Shown: positions 1-8,488 of the stretch, piece after piece
Position numbering within the stretch: the first letter of the stretch is position 1
Layout: each line of letters starts with the position of its first letter
From: Cytophagaceae bacterium SCN 52-12
GTDB lineage: Bacteria > Bacteroidota > Bacteroidia > Cytophagales > Spirosomataceae
DNA: 64,000 bases
NCBI GenBank assembly: GCA_001724175.1
Contig: MEDT01000039.1
Span: forward strand, 28,007-92,006
Reading direction: 5' to 3'
Made by a program: the position numbers and the translations under genes
The notes under the pieces: generated by a model
The model's database searches: none
Told to the model about the DNA's origin: nothing
The model's input: only the letters and a program-made list of their open reading frames with translations

Positions 1-1
1 G

Positions 2-922
2 GGCTCATGGCTGAGCTACGGACTGGGTTCCGACAATGAAAATCTCCCCCATTTTATGGTCATGATCTCGAAAGGCGTATCGGATCAGCCCCTTAGTACG
101 GCTGCCTGGGCAAACGGGTTTTTACCCTCGCACCACCAGGGCGTTCAGTTCCGGGCCGGTAAGGACCCTGTGCTTTACCTGCGAAACCCTTATGGCGTTC
201 ATAAGGAAGACCGGCGAAGGGCGCTGGATCGTATCAAAGAGCTGAATGAGCACCAGTTTACGCTGTGGGGCGACCCGGAAATCCAGTCCAGGATCAATCA
301 ATACGAAATGGCCTATAAGATGCAGACCTCTGTTCCCGAGGCAGTGGATGTATCCAAAGAGCCGGATTATATTTACAGGATGTACGGCGAGGATGCGCGC
401 ATACCCGGCACCTTTGCCGCCAACTGCCTGCTTGCGCGCCGGATGGTCGAGCGTGACGTCAAGTTTATCCAGCTCTACCATATGGGCTGGGACCAGCATG
501 GCGATCTGCCCAAAAATATTAAAAAGCAGGCCAGGGATGTAGACCAGGCGTCGGCGGCGCTGGTCATGGATCTCAAGCAAAGAGGGCTCCTGGAAGATAC
601 GCTGGTGGTATGGGGCGGTGAATTTGGCCGCACCAGCTTCTCCCAGGGTAAGCTCACCAGCGACAACTACGGACGCGACCATCATCCGGGATGTTTTACG
701 ATGTGGATGGCCGGAGGCGGGACCAGGCCGGGGTTGGTTCATGGTGAGACCGACGAGTTCAGCTACAATGTGGTCAGGGACGGAGTCCATGTGCACGATT
801 TCCAGGCTACGCTGCTGCATCTTTTCGGGCTGGATCATGAGCGGCTGGTTTTCAAGCACCAGGGACGCCGGTACCGGCTGACCGACGTTCATGGTCATGT
901 CGTCAAAGCGCTCCTTGCCTGA
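2..922 (+). CDS. DUF1501 domain-containing protein, 5' end truncated by window edge
   Basis: Frame is open from base 2 (GSWLSYGLGSDNENLPHFMVM...), so the ATG at 56 is internal; contains GWDQHGDL, WGGEFGRTS and NYGRDHHPGCFTMWMAGGG motifs typical of DUF1501 proteins. Confidence 0.88.
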   Translation, partial: GSWLSYGLGSDNENLPHFMVMISKGVSDQPLSTAAWANGFLPSHHQGVQFRAGKDPVLYLRNPYGVHKEDRRRALDRIKELNEHQFTLWGDPEIQSRINQYEMAYKMQTSVPEAVDVSKEPDYIYRMYGEDARIPGTFAANCLLARRMVERDVKFIQLYHMGWDQHGDLPKNIKKQARDVDQASAALVMDLKQRGLLEDTLVVWGGEFGRTSFSQGKLTSDNYGRDHHPGCFTMWMAGGGTRPGLVHGETDEFSYNVVRDGVHVHDFQATLLHLFGLDHERLVFKHQGRRYRLTDVHGHVVKALLA

Positions 923-1061
923 ACGGAAACTGCCGCATTAAAGGCAGGATCGGTTTTTGGAGCAGGCCGGGGAATCGTCCGTTACCGGACAAAATACTGT
1001 TCGGAATCGCACAGCCTTCTCCCTATGTTCAGAATGTAGCAAATTGATAATCAAAAGGATA

Positions 1062-1069
1062 TAGGTTTG
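1062..1069 (+). promoter_or_regulatory. possible Bacteroidota -7 element (TAnnTTTG)
   Basis: TAGGTTTG about 58 bp upstream of the ABC ATPase start, with a TTG about 15 bp further upstream; spacing is not ideal. Confidence 0.28.
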
Positions 1070-1126
1070 GTATGCTGTTTTCAGAATTTTGCTGCGTTAA
1101 TCTCCCGGAAATTGTAAACCAGAAAG

Positions 1127-1792
1127 ATGATCGAGCTGAAAAAAGTCTCCAAATGGTTCCCTGTCGGCGGCGGCCGGACGTATGTACTCAGGAACATCAA
1201 TCTCGAAGTGAAGCAGGGCGAGTTCCTGTCCATTATGGGGCCTTCCGGTTCGGGGAAATCCACTCTTCTCAATGTAATAGGCATGCTCGACAGGTTCGAG
1301 GAGGGAGAATACTGGTTCAGGGGAGAGGAGGTATCGAAATTAAAGGAAAAGCAGATATCCGCGCTGTATAAGCAGTATATCGGTTTTGTTTTCCAGGCTT
1401 ACCACCTCATCGACGAGCTGACGGTCTACGAAAACATCGAGACGCCGCTGCTGTACAAGGACGTTAAATCTTCGGAACGCAAGGCCATTGTAAGCGATAT
1501 GCTCGATCGCTTCAATATTGTAGGAAAGAAAGACCTTTTCCCGACCCAGCTGTCAGGAGGCCAGCAGCAGCTGGTCGGCATCGCCCGTGCGCTGGCGGCA
1601 AGCCCCGGCCTCATACTGGCCGACGAGCCCACCGGGAATCTCAATTCCAAACAGGGAGAGGAGATCATGGAGATCTTTAAGCAGCTCAACAGTGAGGGTG
1701 TCACCATCATACAGGTAACGCATTCGGAGAAGAATGCCGCCTATGGCGACCGGGTCATTCACTTGCTGGACGGCTGGATCGTGGAACCGTAA
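1127..1792 (+). CDS. ABC transporter ATP-binding protein, LolD/MacB-type
   Basis: Walker [10 protein letters not shown], signature LSGGQQQ, Walker [12 protein letters not shown]; no permease gene adjacent. Confidence 0.9.
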   Translation: MIELKKVSKWFPVGGGRTYVLRNINLEVKQGEFLSIMGPSGSGKSTLLNVIGMLDRFEEGEYWFRGEEVSKLKEKQISALYKQYIGFVFQAYHLIDELTVYENIETPLLYKDVKSSERKAIVSDMLDRFNIVGKKDLFPTQLSGGQQQLVGIARALAASPGLILADEPTGNLNSKQGEEIMEIFKQLNSEGVTIIQVTHSEKNAAYGDRVIHLLDGWIVEP

Positions 1793-1800
1793 CGATTCTT

Positions 1801-2115
1801 TTATTGCCCTACATGGAAGTTTATATCGGATAGCTCAACCTGTAGTTTTACTTTTGCTTTTAGCGCTGTGAATACTCTCAAAAGGGTGTTCATGGTCACG
1901 TTGCCGGCGTTGCTCTCAATTCTTGAAATCTGCGCTTTCTGTACGCCGATAAGCTTGCCCAACTCCTCCTGCGTCAGATTGCGTTCTTGACGGGTTTGTT
2001 TAATGGCTTTGCCAATCAGGTCCATTTGAAGCTGGTATTCAAAACGGTCCCGATCGGGTGTCCCGATTTTCCCGATGAGTTCGTCTTTTACTTCGTCAAA
2101 TGTGTATATTTTCAT
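1801..2115 (-). CDS. XRE-family helix-turn-helix protein, HigA-like antitoxin
   Basis: RQERNLTQEELGKLIGVQKAQISRIESNAGNVTMNTLLRVFTAL is a classic HTH_3; the preceding reading frame ends in an ATGA overlap. Confidence 0.85.
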   Translation of the reverse strand: MKIYTFDEVKDELIGKIGTPDRDRFEYQLQMDLIGKAIKQTRQERNLTQEELGKLIGVQKAQISRIESNAGNVTMNTLLRVFTALKAKVKLQVELSDINFHVGQ

Positions 2116-2240
2116 TTGTTTTTGTCTTTTAGCTTCTTGTCGAAATATTTTATTCTGTTTTGAACGGCCTTTTGAATTTCCCGTTCCGGAACTTTACTTC
2201 TTTTTTTGATAAATCCGTGTGTGGAAACTACCAATGTATC
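2112..2240 (-). pseudogene. C-terminal remnant of a HigB/Gp49-like (RelE superfamily) toxin
   Basis: Start-less frame reads DTLVVSTHGFIKKRSKVPEREIQKAVQNRIKYFDKKLKDKNK* and its stop overlaps the antitoxin ATG (ATGA). The HGFIKK...P..EI.KA pattern is the HigB C-terminus. The in-frame stop at 2256-2258 leaves no N-terminal half. Confidence 0.75.
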
Positions 2241-2941
2241 TGAGCAATTCCTTAGTTACAAGCCTTCTGGTATTTTCGCTTCTTGCCATGATAGCGTCGG
2301 GATTTTCACTCAAAAGCCAGTTTGAGGCAATCGACCGTAATGATCCGTACTACGCATTTGAAAAAACACAGCTTGAAAAATTTAACCACGTCAGAGTCCG
2401 CGGCAATTATCATGGATTTACGCTCGTGCAGGAAGGAGCGCACCCGGAGCTATTCGTCTACCCGATGGCAAACGAAGACGGCAGCTCTGTCGTCACCTGG
2501 CGGCTCGATCGCGATACACTGGTTGTCAGCTTCCGTAAGGACGGTCGCCGGGCCCGGTATTTTTCAGGGATCTTTACAGGCGCTCCTAATGTTGTAATAA
2601 AGACGCCTTCGTTAGCAGGCTTTGTTTCAGAAGAGATCCCTGCAACTATCCAGGGATTTAAAACCGATTCCTTCAGTTTAAAGCAACAAGGATTTGGCGT
2701 GCTTTTAAAAGAGAATGATTTTCAGAGCCTTACAGCAGATATACATAAAGGAGGCGAATTAAGTGTTCAATGGAAAAACTCGTTCGGCAATACCGATATT
2801 ACGATTAGAGATTCCAGTGCTTTCAGAGCCGATCGCAACATTTTCAAAGTGCTCCGCTTACACGCCGATAGCTCAGCCCGGCTGGATCTGCCGGGAAGCC
2901 TGTTGGATATGCTTCAGCTCAAACCTGTCTACCTGCCGTAA
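2234..2941 (+). CDS. secreted/exported protein, possibly GIN/DUF2807-like beta-helix
   Basis: N-terminal signal-like hydrophobic stretch (MYLSNSLVTSLLVFSLLAMIASG); FNHVRVRGNYHGFTLVQEG resembles GIN-domain starts. ATG 2234 preferred over the track's GTG 2219. Confidence 0.55.
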   Translation: MYLSNSLVTSLLVFSLLAMIASGFSLKSQFEAIDRNDPYYAFEKTQLEKFNHVRVRGNYHGFTLVQEGAHPELFVYPMANEDGSSVVTWRLDRDTLVVSFRKDGRRARYFSGIFTGAPNVVIKTPSLAGFVSEEIPATIQGFKTDSFSLKQQGFGVLLKENDFQSLTADIHKGGELSVQWKNSFGNTDITIRDSSAFRADRNIFKVLRLHADSSARLDLPGSLLDMLQLKPVYLP

Positions 2942-4299
2942 CTGACATACAGCCATGCCCCGGCCGTATAGAGGTTTACTTTTCCGAATCCCACTTTCCG
3001 GGTAGGAATCTTAACGAAAGGTTCGACCCCGATCCGCAGACGGCTGGTCAGTTTTCTCTCATATCCCAGCGAAACCTGGGCATGGCTCAGCCAGTACCAG
3101 CCCGTAGATCCTTCCCAGCGATAGCGGCGGATCTGCGGGTCGGGGCGTTCATAGTTATACTCATATTTTTCACGCTGCATCTGGTAATTGGTAATTCCCG
3201 CCGTGACATACCATGCAGCGTTTGACTTTTTGCCCCACATGTATTTCAGGTTGAGCGGTATCTCGACCATGTTGCAGGTTGCGTCTATGCTTTCCGGCAG
3301 AACGGGCTGGGTCCAGTATGCCGGCCAGGTATAATCGCCGTTAAGCGCGGTGTATTTTTTGCTGCTCCTGACATACCCGGTCTGGATCCAGAAATGATCC
3401 AGTATCTGGTAATCGATATGGGCTGCCAGGCCCGGGACCGGCGCGGCAAAATCGGGCACTTTAACCGCGCTGAAATCGGGGCCTGCCGCTAAGCGCACCG
3501 CCCACCGGCGCTGGTTTTTCAGGGCAGCAGGTATTTCTGCCTCGTGTCCGGCTTCAACCGGCTTTATCTCTAAAACCGGCTCAGACAGCAAAGACAGCCT
3601 GGGAGATAGTGGGTCAAGCCAGGCAAGAGGAGGTGCGGAGAACCGGTCCGGAGTCCTGGCATCCAGGCTTTCCGCTTCGTCATCCGAATTTTCCATCCTG
3701 TCCGTGACGGCGCTGCCCGATGGCAGGCGATCGACCTGCGCCACGGTAGGCGGTTGTTCGGTACCGGGCAGAAAATAGGTCCCGTCAGCCCTGTTTGTAT
3801 CTCTCATGGCAGGTTTAACAGGCTCTCCGCCAGCCTTATTATCCTGACGGGACCGTCTCTTTGGTGAGCCCGGGGCCGGGCCGGGCGGCGCAGAAAGCCG
3901 GGTTTGTTCTGCCGGTGAAACCCGGGCTACGCCCTCCGACGGAACTGCAGGGGCGGCAGGTTTTAGCTTATCTGCCGGTATTTTCTGCGTTCCGACCGGG
4001 GTCTGAGATTGCGGAAAAGAGGCCTGAGGCTGTGAAAAATAAGATTCCTTCTTTCTGAAGAGAGATTCTTTCTCCCTGGAGACCGTCAGATACAGGAGAA
4101 CGCACAGCGACAGAATTGCGCCTGCCGTGATAAGCCACCCTTTCCGGAGCAGCTTTTGCCACCAGAACACCTTCTTCCCGTCCGCCTGATCCAGGCGGTC
4201 CCGGAGCTTTTCCCAGTTACGGGATTCAAAAGCTGGATTCTGTTCTTCAGACAACTTTCTGAAGAATGCATCCAGTTTATCATCTGGCCATTCTTGCAT
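2929..4299 (-). CDS. putative membrane-spanning anti-sigma protein with C-terminal outer-membrane beta-barrel-like domain (Dma-like candidate)
   Basis: N-terminal about 50 aa cytosolic segment, one TM (GWLITAGAILSLCVLLYLTV), about 200 aa Pro/Ser/Ala-rich linker, C-terminal alternating aromatic strands (YVTAGITNYQMQREK, VSLGYERKLTSRLRIGVEPFVKI). Directly follows and overlaps the sigma gene. Confidence 0.7.
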   Translation of the reverse strand: MQEWPDDKLDAFFRKLSEEQNPAFESRNWEKLRDRLDQADGKKVFWWQKLLRKGWLITAGAILSLCVLLYLTVSREKESLFRKKESYFSQPQASFPQSQTPVGTQKIPADKLKPAAPAVPSEGVARVSPAEQTRLSAPPGPAPGSPKRRSRQDNKAGGEPVKPAMRDTNRADGTYFLPGTEQPPTVAQVDRLPSGSAVTDRMENSDDEAESLDARTPDRFSAPPLAWLDPLSPRLSLLSEPVLEIKPVEAGHEAEIPAALKNQRRWAVRLAAGPDFSAVKVPDFAAPVPGLAAHIDYQILDHFWIQTGYVRSSKKYTALNGDYTWPAYWTQPVLPESIDATCNMVEIPLNLKYMWGKKSNAAWYVTAGITNYQMQREKYEYNYERPDPQIRRYRWEGSTGWYWLSHAQVSLGYERKLTSRLRIGVEPFVKIPTRKVGFGKVNLYTAGAWLYVSYGR

Positions 4300-4846
4300 A
4301 GTCGTCTGCGCTTAATCTTGATAACATTATTCTCAACTTTTCCCGGGCTCTGGAGAGGTTTGATTTGGAGGTGCCGATACTGATCTGCAGCTTTTCTGCA
4401 ATTTCCTCATGGCTGTACCCGTCGATAACTGCCATGCTGAAGACGATTCGATAAACCGGTGACAGCCTGCCGATCAACCCTACAATATCGTGATACGACA
4501 ATTCCGTCAGCGCGGTTTCCTCGACAGGAGCATCCCTGTCTTCTACAGCCTCAAGCTCGAACCGGTGCGAGTGGCGCCTGTAGTGGTCCAAAGCGGTATT
4601 GACCATAATTCTGCATAGCCAGGTTTTGAACGGACGGTCCGGATCATAAGTCCCGATCTTGGTAAAGACTTTGAAGAAACCGTCGTTCAGGACTTCAGCA
4701 GCTTCGTTTCTGTTCTGAACATAGCGTAAACATACAGACATGGCATACCCGTAGAACATCTTGTAAAGACGCTCCTGGCTACGGCGGTTTTTTTGCAAAC
4801 AGCCCTCCAGCAATTCAGACAATACGGCGGAGTTGTATGCTGACAT
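4280..4846 (-). CDS. RNA polymerase sigma factor, ECF/sigma-70 family
   Basis: FKTWLCRIMVNTALDHYRR (region 2) and YRIVFSMAVIDGYSHEEIAEKLQISIGTSKSNLSRAREKLR (region 4). Confidence 0.92.
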   Translation of the reverse strand: MSAYNSAVLSELLEGCLQKNRRSQERLYKMFYGYAMSVCLRYVQNRNEAAEVLNDGFFKVFTKIGTYDPDRPFKTWLCRIMVNTALDHYRRHSHRFELEAVEDRDAPVEETALTELSYHDIVGLIGRLSPVYRIVFSMAVIDGYSHEEIAEKLQISIGTSKSNLSRAREKLRIMLSRLSADDYARMAR

Positions 4847-4929
4847 ATCGGGGCAATAATTGCGTGATCAGGGGTATGTCGTACAGGGTACTTTCAACAC
4901 TCTTTTTAATGTTTGGGATAACAGGGTTT

Positions 4930-5763
4930 TTACATGGGGGCCTCCTGCATTTCTTTTTGTGCAACAGGCCATCTTCCGGCGACAGGGACACTCACACCTT
5001 TGGTAGATCCTCTGGTTTCGCCATCGGCGCCGAAATAATAAAGCGGCCACCCTTTATAGGTAAGCTGCTTACGGCTATATACATCGATTATCTTAAAAAG
5101 ATTTTTATCCAGCGAGGAAGGAATCTCATCGGCTTCCACCGTATAGATCGGCCAGGTGCCGTCGTTGGAAAAATCTTCTCTTGTAAAATTGTTCTTTTCC
5201 TTGCGGTCATTCTGGAATGTGTAAAGCGTGCGGCCCTCCCCATCCACAAAATACTGCGTTTCGCCGGTACCTTCGGTGTAGTCGCTTTTGTAGGATTTCC
5301 CGTCGTTGCCTACCAGCTGGCCGGCGGCAACCATCAGGGTATAGCCAGGTTTGGCGACAAACCAGATGTTGTTGACATTTTCACCTTTCACCTCTCCGGG
5401 GGCTTCGTCATTATTAAAATAGTAAAGCGGCCATCCCTTATAAGTGGTCTGCTTTGTTCCGTCATCACGTGTTATCGTGGTAAAATCTGAGGCATCAAGT
5501 CCATCGCCGGGCAGAAGCGTGCCTTTCTTTAGGAAGACCGGCCAGTTGTTGAGACATCCGCCTGTACACTTCGAATCTCCGCTCACATCCCGGGCAAAGA
5601 AATACAGGGTCATTCCGTCCTTGTCGGCAAGCACTTTTCCGAGCGCGGTATCAAAAAGTCTGATGTCGGGCTGAACCTCCGGTTCTTCGTCACGACATCC
5701 GGCCAGGAGAAGCACAAAAGCGGCAGCTCCCGTAAAAAGCTTTAAGTGTGGTTTGATTTTCAT
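4930..5763 (-). CDS. lipoprotein with COG4315/PF03640-type secreted repeats
   Basis: Repeats such as DGMTLYFFARDVSGDSKCTGGCLNNWPVF and TYKGWPLYYFNNDEAPGEVKGENVNNIWFV; lipobox LLLAGC after MKIKPHLKLF (ATG at 5763). Confidence 0.85.
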   Translation of the reverse strand: MKIKPHLKLFTGAAAFVLLLAGCRDEEPEVQPDIRLFDTALGKVLADKDGMTLYFFARDVSGDSKCTGGCLNNWPVFLKKGTLLPGDGLDASDFTTITRDDGTKQTTYKGWPLYYFNNDEAPGEVKGENVNNIWFVAKPGYTLMVAAGQLVGNDGKSYKSDYTEGTGETQYFVDGEGRTLYTFQNDRKEKNNFTREDFSNDGTWPIYTVEADEIPSSLDKNLFKIIDVYSRKQLTYKGWPLYYFGADGETRGSTKGVSVPVAGRWPVAQKEMQEAPM

Positions 5764-5855
5764 AACAAGCCAGGTTAAAAACGACCATTTATACCGCTGA
5801 TACGTTGAATGGTATGTCCGGGTTGCCTGGACGAGAGAATTAATTCGCATAAACC

Positions 5856-6080
5856 ATGCCGTTACAATATCTTGCTGACTACGATGGTAAGCGTACCGCT
5901 GTAGTGATCCCTATCAAGGAATGGGAAAAACTGGTTAAGAAGCATTCAGACCTTGAAGCGCTGGACCTGCCTGCTGCGGAAGGTAGGCGTGTTCCGCTTA
6001 TGAAAGAGTTTGCAGGTACTCTTTCTAAGGAACAAGGAGATGCCCTTCTCAAATACGTGGAACAAGCAGCTTCTCATTGA
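5856..6080 (+). CDS. small antitoxin-like protein (Phd/DUF2281-type), no toxin partner adjacent
   Basis: MPLQYLADYDGKRTAVVIPIKEWEKLVKKHSDLE...MKEFAGTLSKEQGDALLKYVEQA resembles type II antitoxins; family call is tentative. Confidence 0.55.
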   Translation: MPLQYLADYDGKRTAVVIPIKEWEKLVKKHSDLEALDLPAAEGRRVPLMKEFAGTLSKEQGDALLKYVEQAASH

Positions 6081-6243
6081 AGCTATGGCAGCCCTTACAT
6101 TGGTTGAGGTTGGGTACCAGGAATTTGTGTTTGTATTTCTTGCCATCCAGGTACGTATACGATACATCGACGGTTTCCCCGGCTACCTCCAGGCGGGCGT
6201 CTTTCTGATCTTTGTCCCAAACAAGCCGATCGCTTTCAAAATA
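6067..6243 (-). pseudogene. fragment of a c-type cytochrome, resembling the SO2930-type diheme family
   Basis: Start-less reverse frame reads YFESDRLVWDKDQKDARLEVAGETVDVSYTYLDGKKYKHKFLVPNLNQCKGCHSFNEKL with a CXXCH heme motif; stop upstream at 6244-6246 and recognisable sequence ends at the neighbouring ORF. Confidence 0.7.
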
Positions 6244-6364
6244 TTAAGAAAATTTTGAATCGTACGTTTCCCGGGGTTAAAGTTTATCGCTGCATCCGGC
6301 TCCGGGCTAATGTGTAACGGCACCGTCCCATTTCTCACGGAATTGACAAGACAGATAGTAAAGA

Positions 6365-6401
6365 GGGCCGCAAACTACCCTTCTATCGGATACCGCGGCC
6401 C
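6365..6401 (-). terminator. candidate transcription terminator hairpin for the EEP gene
   Basis: GGGCCGC (6365-6371) paired with GCGGCCC (6395-6401) just after the stop at 6428; only a weak U-rich tail. Confidence 0.4.
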
Positions 6402-6427
6402 GTAACTGACTACCGGAAGCTTTTATG

Positions 6428-7306
6428 TTACTTTTTAACCTCCACGACGGCGATAACGGGGAGATGGTCGGAATAATATCTTCCTTCCTGCTGGTCGGTA
6501 ATGGTGGCGTGCTGCAGCACCCGGACTTTATCGCTCACAAAAATGAAGTCGATTTTTGCCCTGAGGGGCTCTTTTCTTACAAAAAAACCGCTGGAAGTCC
6601 TCACCGGTCCGTAGTGAGGCGTTTCGGAAAGCCCGATCGCATCTTTCAGTATACCGTCCTTTGTTAAATTCTGATAGGTGACCGATTCGGGAGTCGCATT
6701 GAAATCCCCGGTTACGATTACCGCCGGCTGTCCCGTATGCCGCAAGGTATGCCGCCGGATCTGCTCAAGGATCACTTTGGCGCTTTCCTGCCTGGCGATT
6801 TCACCTCTGTGATCTAAATGGGTGTTGAAGAAGAAAAACGTCTTTTTCGCGGTTTTGTCTTTGAGCTTGCACCACGAAGCGGTCCGGGGATAGAAAGCAT
6901 CCCAGCTTTTGCTTTCCTTTACGTCGGGTGTTTCCGACATCCAGAACGTACCCGACCCCTCGAGGGTAAAGCGGCTTTTCCTGTAAAAGACAGCGGTATA
7001 TTCGCCGCTGGGGCCCTCCACCCTCGGCACCCCGTACCAGGCAAATTCCGGGAGCATTTTTTCGAGGTCGGCCAGCTGCGCGGGCTGCACTTCCTGTAAG
7101 CCGACAACGTCGGCACGATGATACCGTATCAGCGCCGCTACGTTTTCTTTGCGGTACTCCCACCCGTTTATGCTATCGATGGTATTCTTATACCTGATGT
7201 TGTAGCTCATCACACGCATCTCCTGCGCAAACAAACCTTCCGGCAGAAGAAAAATGAGCGCAATAGCCGGAAGAATGGAGGTAAATAATTTTGATAAAGA
7301 TTTCAT
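6428..7306 (-). CDS. secreted endonuclease/exonuclease/phosphatase (EEP) family protein
   Basis: MRVMSYNIRY, VVGLQEVQPAQL, NTHLDHRG, VIVTGDFNATP, SDHLPVIA motifs; signal peptide. Confidence 0.92.
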   Translation of the reverse strand: MKSLSKLFTSILPAIALIFLLPEGLFAQEMRVMSYNIRYKNTIDSINGWEYRKENVAALIRYHRADVVGLQEVQPAQLADLEKMLPEFAWYGVPRVEGPSGEYTAVFYRKSRFTLEGSGTFWMSETPDVKESKSWDAFYPRTASWCKLKDKTAKKTFFFFNTHLDHRGEIARQESAKVILEQIRRHTLRHTGQPAVIVTGDFNATPESVTYQNLTKDGILKDAIGLSETPHYGPVRTSSGFFVRKEPLRAKIDFIFVSDKVRVLQHATITDQQEGRYYSDHLPVIAVVEVKK

Positions 7307-7373
7307 GTATTGGTTTTTTAGTTATCAATATGGTAAAAGTCCAGCAGGGACAAGCTACCATTGATTCTGATTT

Positions 7374-8369
7374 TCACGGCTTTTTCTTCGCCCGCTCTTC
7401 ACTCTGTTTGATAAAATCCACTCCTTCCAGCACAAACTTCGAGCTGTCTTCTTTGGTTTTCCGGTAATAGGGCGAATACATGGAGGCAGCTACGGTACCC
7501 TTGTCGATATCAAAGTCCAGCAGGCGGATATAGCCCCCGCCCAGGTCGTCATTCTGGTAATTCTGAAGGATCTGGTATACTTTATTCCCCGCTTCTCCGT
7601 CGTCGACTTTTAAAGCCGAGCTCATGACATGCCCGCTGAGTACAAACCTGATGTTCGGATGCTTTTTAACGAGGCTGCCGAATACGACCTGCGGGCTGAA
7701 ATCGCCGTAGCCGGCGTTCCGGTCGGCGATTTCTCCCCGCGGCGTCAGGTGATAGTGTGTGAGTATGATGACGTTGTAGTTGAAATATTCCCTGATAATG
7801 TCGCCAGCCCAGTTAACAGGCCCCATACGCGGGCAAAATTCCAGCACCATGACGAGCCAGTTGGTATCGCCGACCCGGAAAGTATAATAAGCGTTGTCGC
7901 TCTTCCCTTCCTCGTAGCGGCCCCGCTGGTGCGTAAAGCGGCTTACGGGGAAATAGGAGTTGAACTTGTAGGTTTTTCTCAGGTTCTGGTTTACGTTGCC
8001 CGGCGCCGCGCTTCCGCTCAGGAAGCCCACCGCTTCGGTGTCGTGGTTGCCCAGGGCGATGGCATAGGGTATGTGATGCTTGTCCAGCATGTCAAAACCC
8101 CGGCTTGCCACTTCCCATTGGCCGTAATTGTCAAAATTCACCACATCTCCCACGTGCAGGAGCATAGGCATGTTGAGAGAATCTTTTTTGTCGATAAGCC
8201 ATTGGATGCGGCTGTAGAACATCTCATGATTGGCGGTTACCTCGGTTTGCGTATCGGGAAATACGGGCAGCGTGAATTTCTGGGCTACCCCGCTGCTGCA
8301 AGCCGCCAGGCAGGCTAAAACCGACAGTACGGCCGGTTTCAGGATTTTGTTTTCAGGCAAAAGTTTCAT
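7374..8369 (-). CDS. secreted calcineurin-like metallophosphoesterase
   Basis: FPDTQ, LHVGDVVNFDNYGQW, ALGNHDTE, ILTHYHL, VLSGHVMSS metal-site motifs. Confidence 0.9.
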   Translation of the reverse strand: MKLLPENKILKPAVLSVLACLAACSSGVAQKFTLPVFPDTQTEVTANHEMFYSRIQWLIDKKDSLNMPMLLHVGDVVNFDNYGQWEVASRGFDMLDKHHIPYAIALGNHDTEAVGFLSGSAAPGNVNQNLRKTYKFNSYFPVSRFTHQRGRYEEGKSDNAYYTFRVGDTNWLVMVLEFCPRMGPVNWAGDIIREYFNYNVIILTHYHLTPRGEIADRNAGYGDFSPQVVFGSLVKKHPNIRFVLSGHVMSSALKVDDGEAGNKVYQILQNYQNDDLGGGYIRLLDFDIDKGTVAASMYSPYYRKTKEDSSKFVLEGVDFIKQSEERAKKKP

Positions 8370-8412
8370 TATTTAAATTTTACAAAATAAAGATTCGAAA
8401 AATAATCTTACC

Positions 8413-8436
8413 GTGGTCTGTGTCCTCACAGACCAC
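8413..8436. repeat. perfect hairpin GTGGTCTGTG-TCCT-CACAGACCAC (copy 1)
   Basis: 10-bp perfect stem, 4-nt loop, between GH99-like and metallophosphoesterase genes. Confidence 0.85.
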
Positions 8437-8462
8437 GACTACTGCCTCCTGTTGCTTTAATT

Positions 8463-8486
8463 CCGGTCTGTGGAGACACAGATCGG
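8463..8486. repeat. near-perfect hairpin CCGGTCTGTG-GAGA-CACAGATCGG (copy 2)
   Basis: Same GGTCTGTG/CACAGA core as copy 1, 50 bp away, one G-T wobble in the stem. Confidence 0.8.
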
Positions 8487-8488
8487 GG

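Noticed and set aside
122-898. 258-aa minus-strand ORF opposite DUF1501
   Set aside because: The DUF1501 frame is clearly the coding one and remains open to the window edge.
8413-8486. CRISPR-like repeat pair
   Set aside because: Only two palindromic 24-mers with variable loops and no cas genes; fits REP/hairpin duplication instead.
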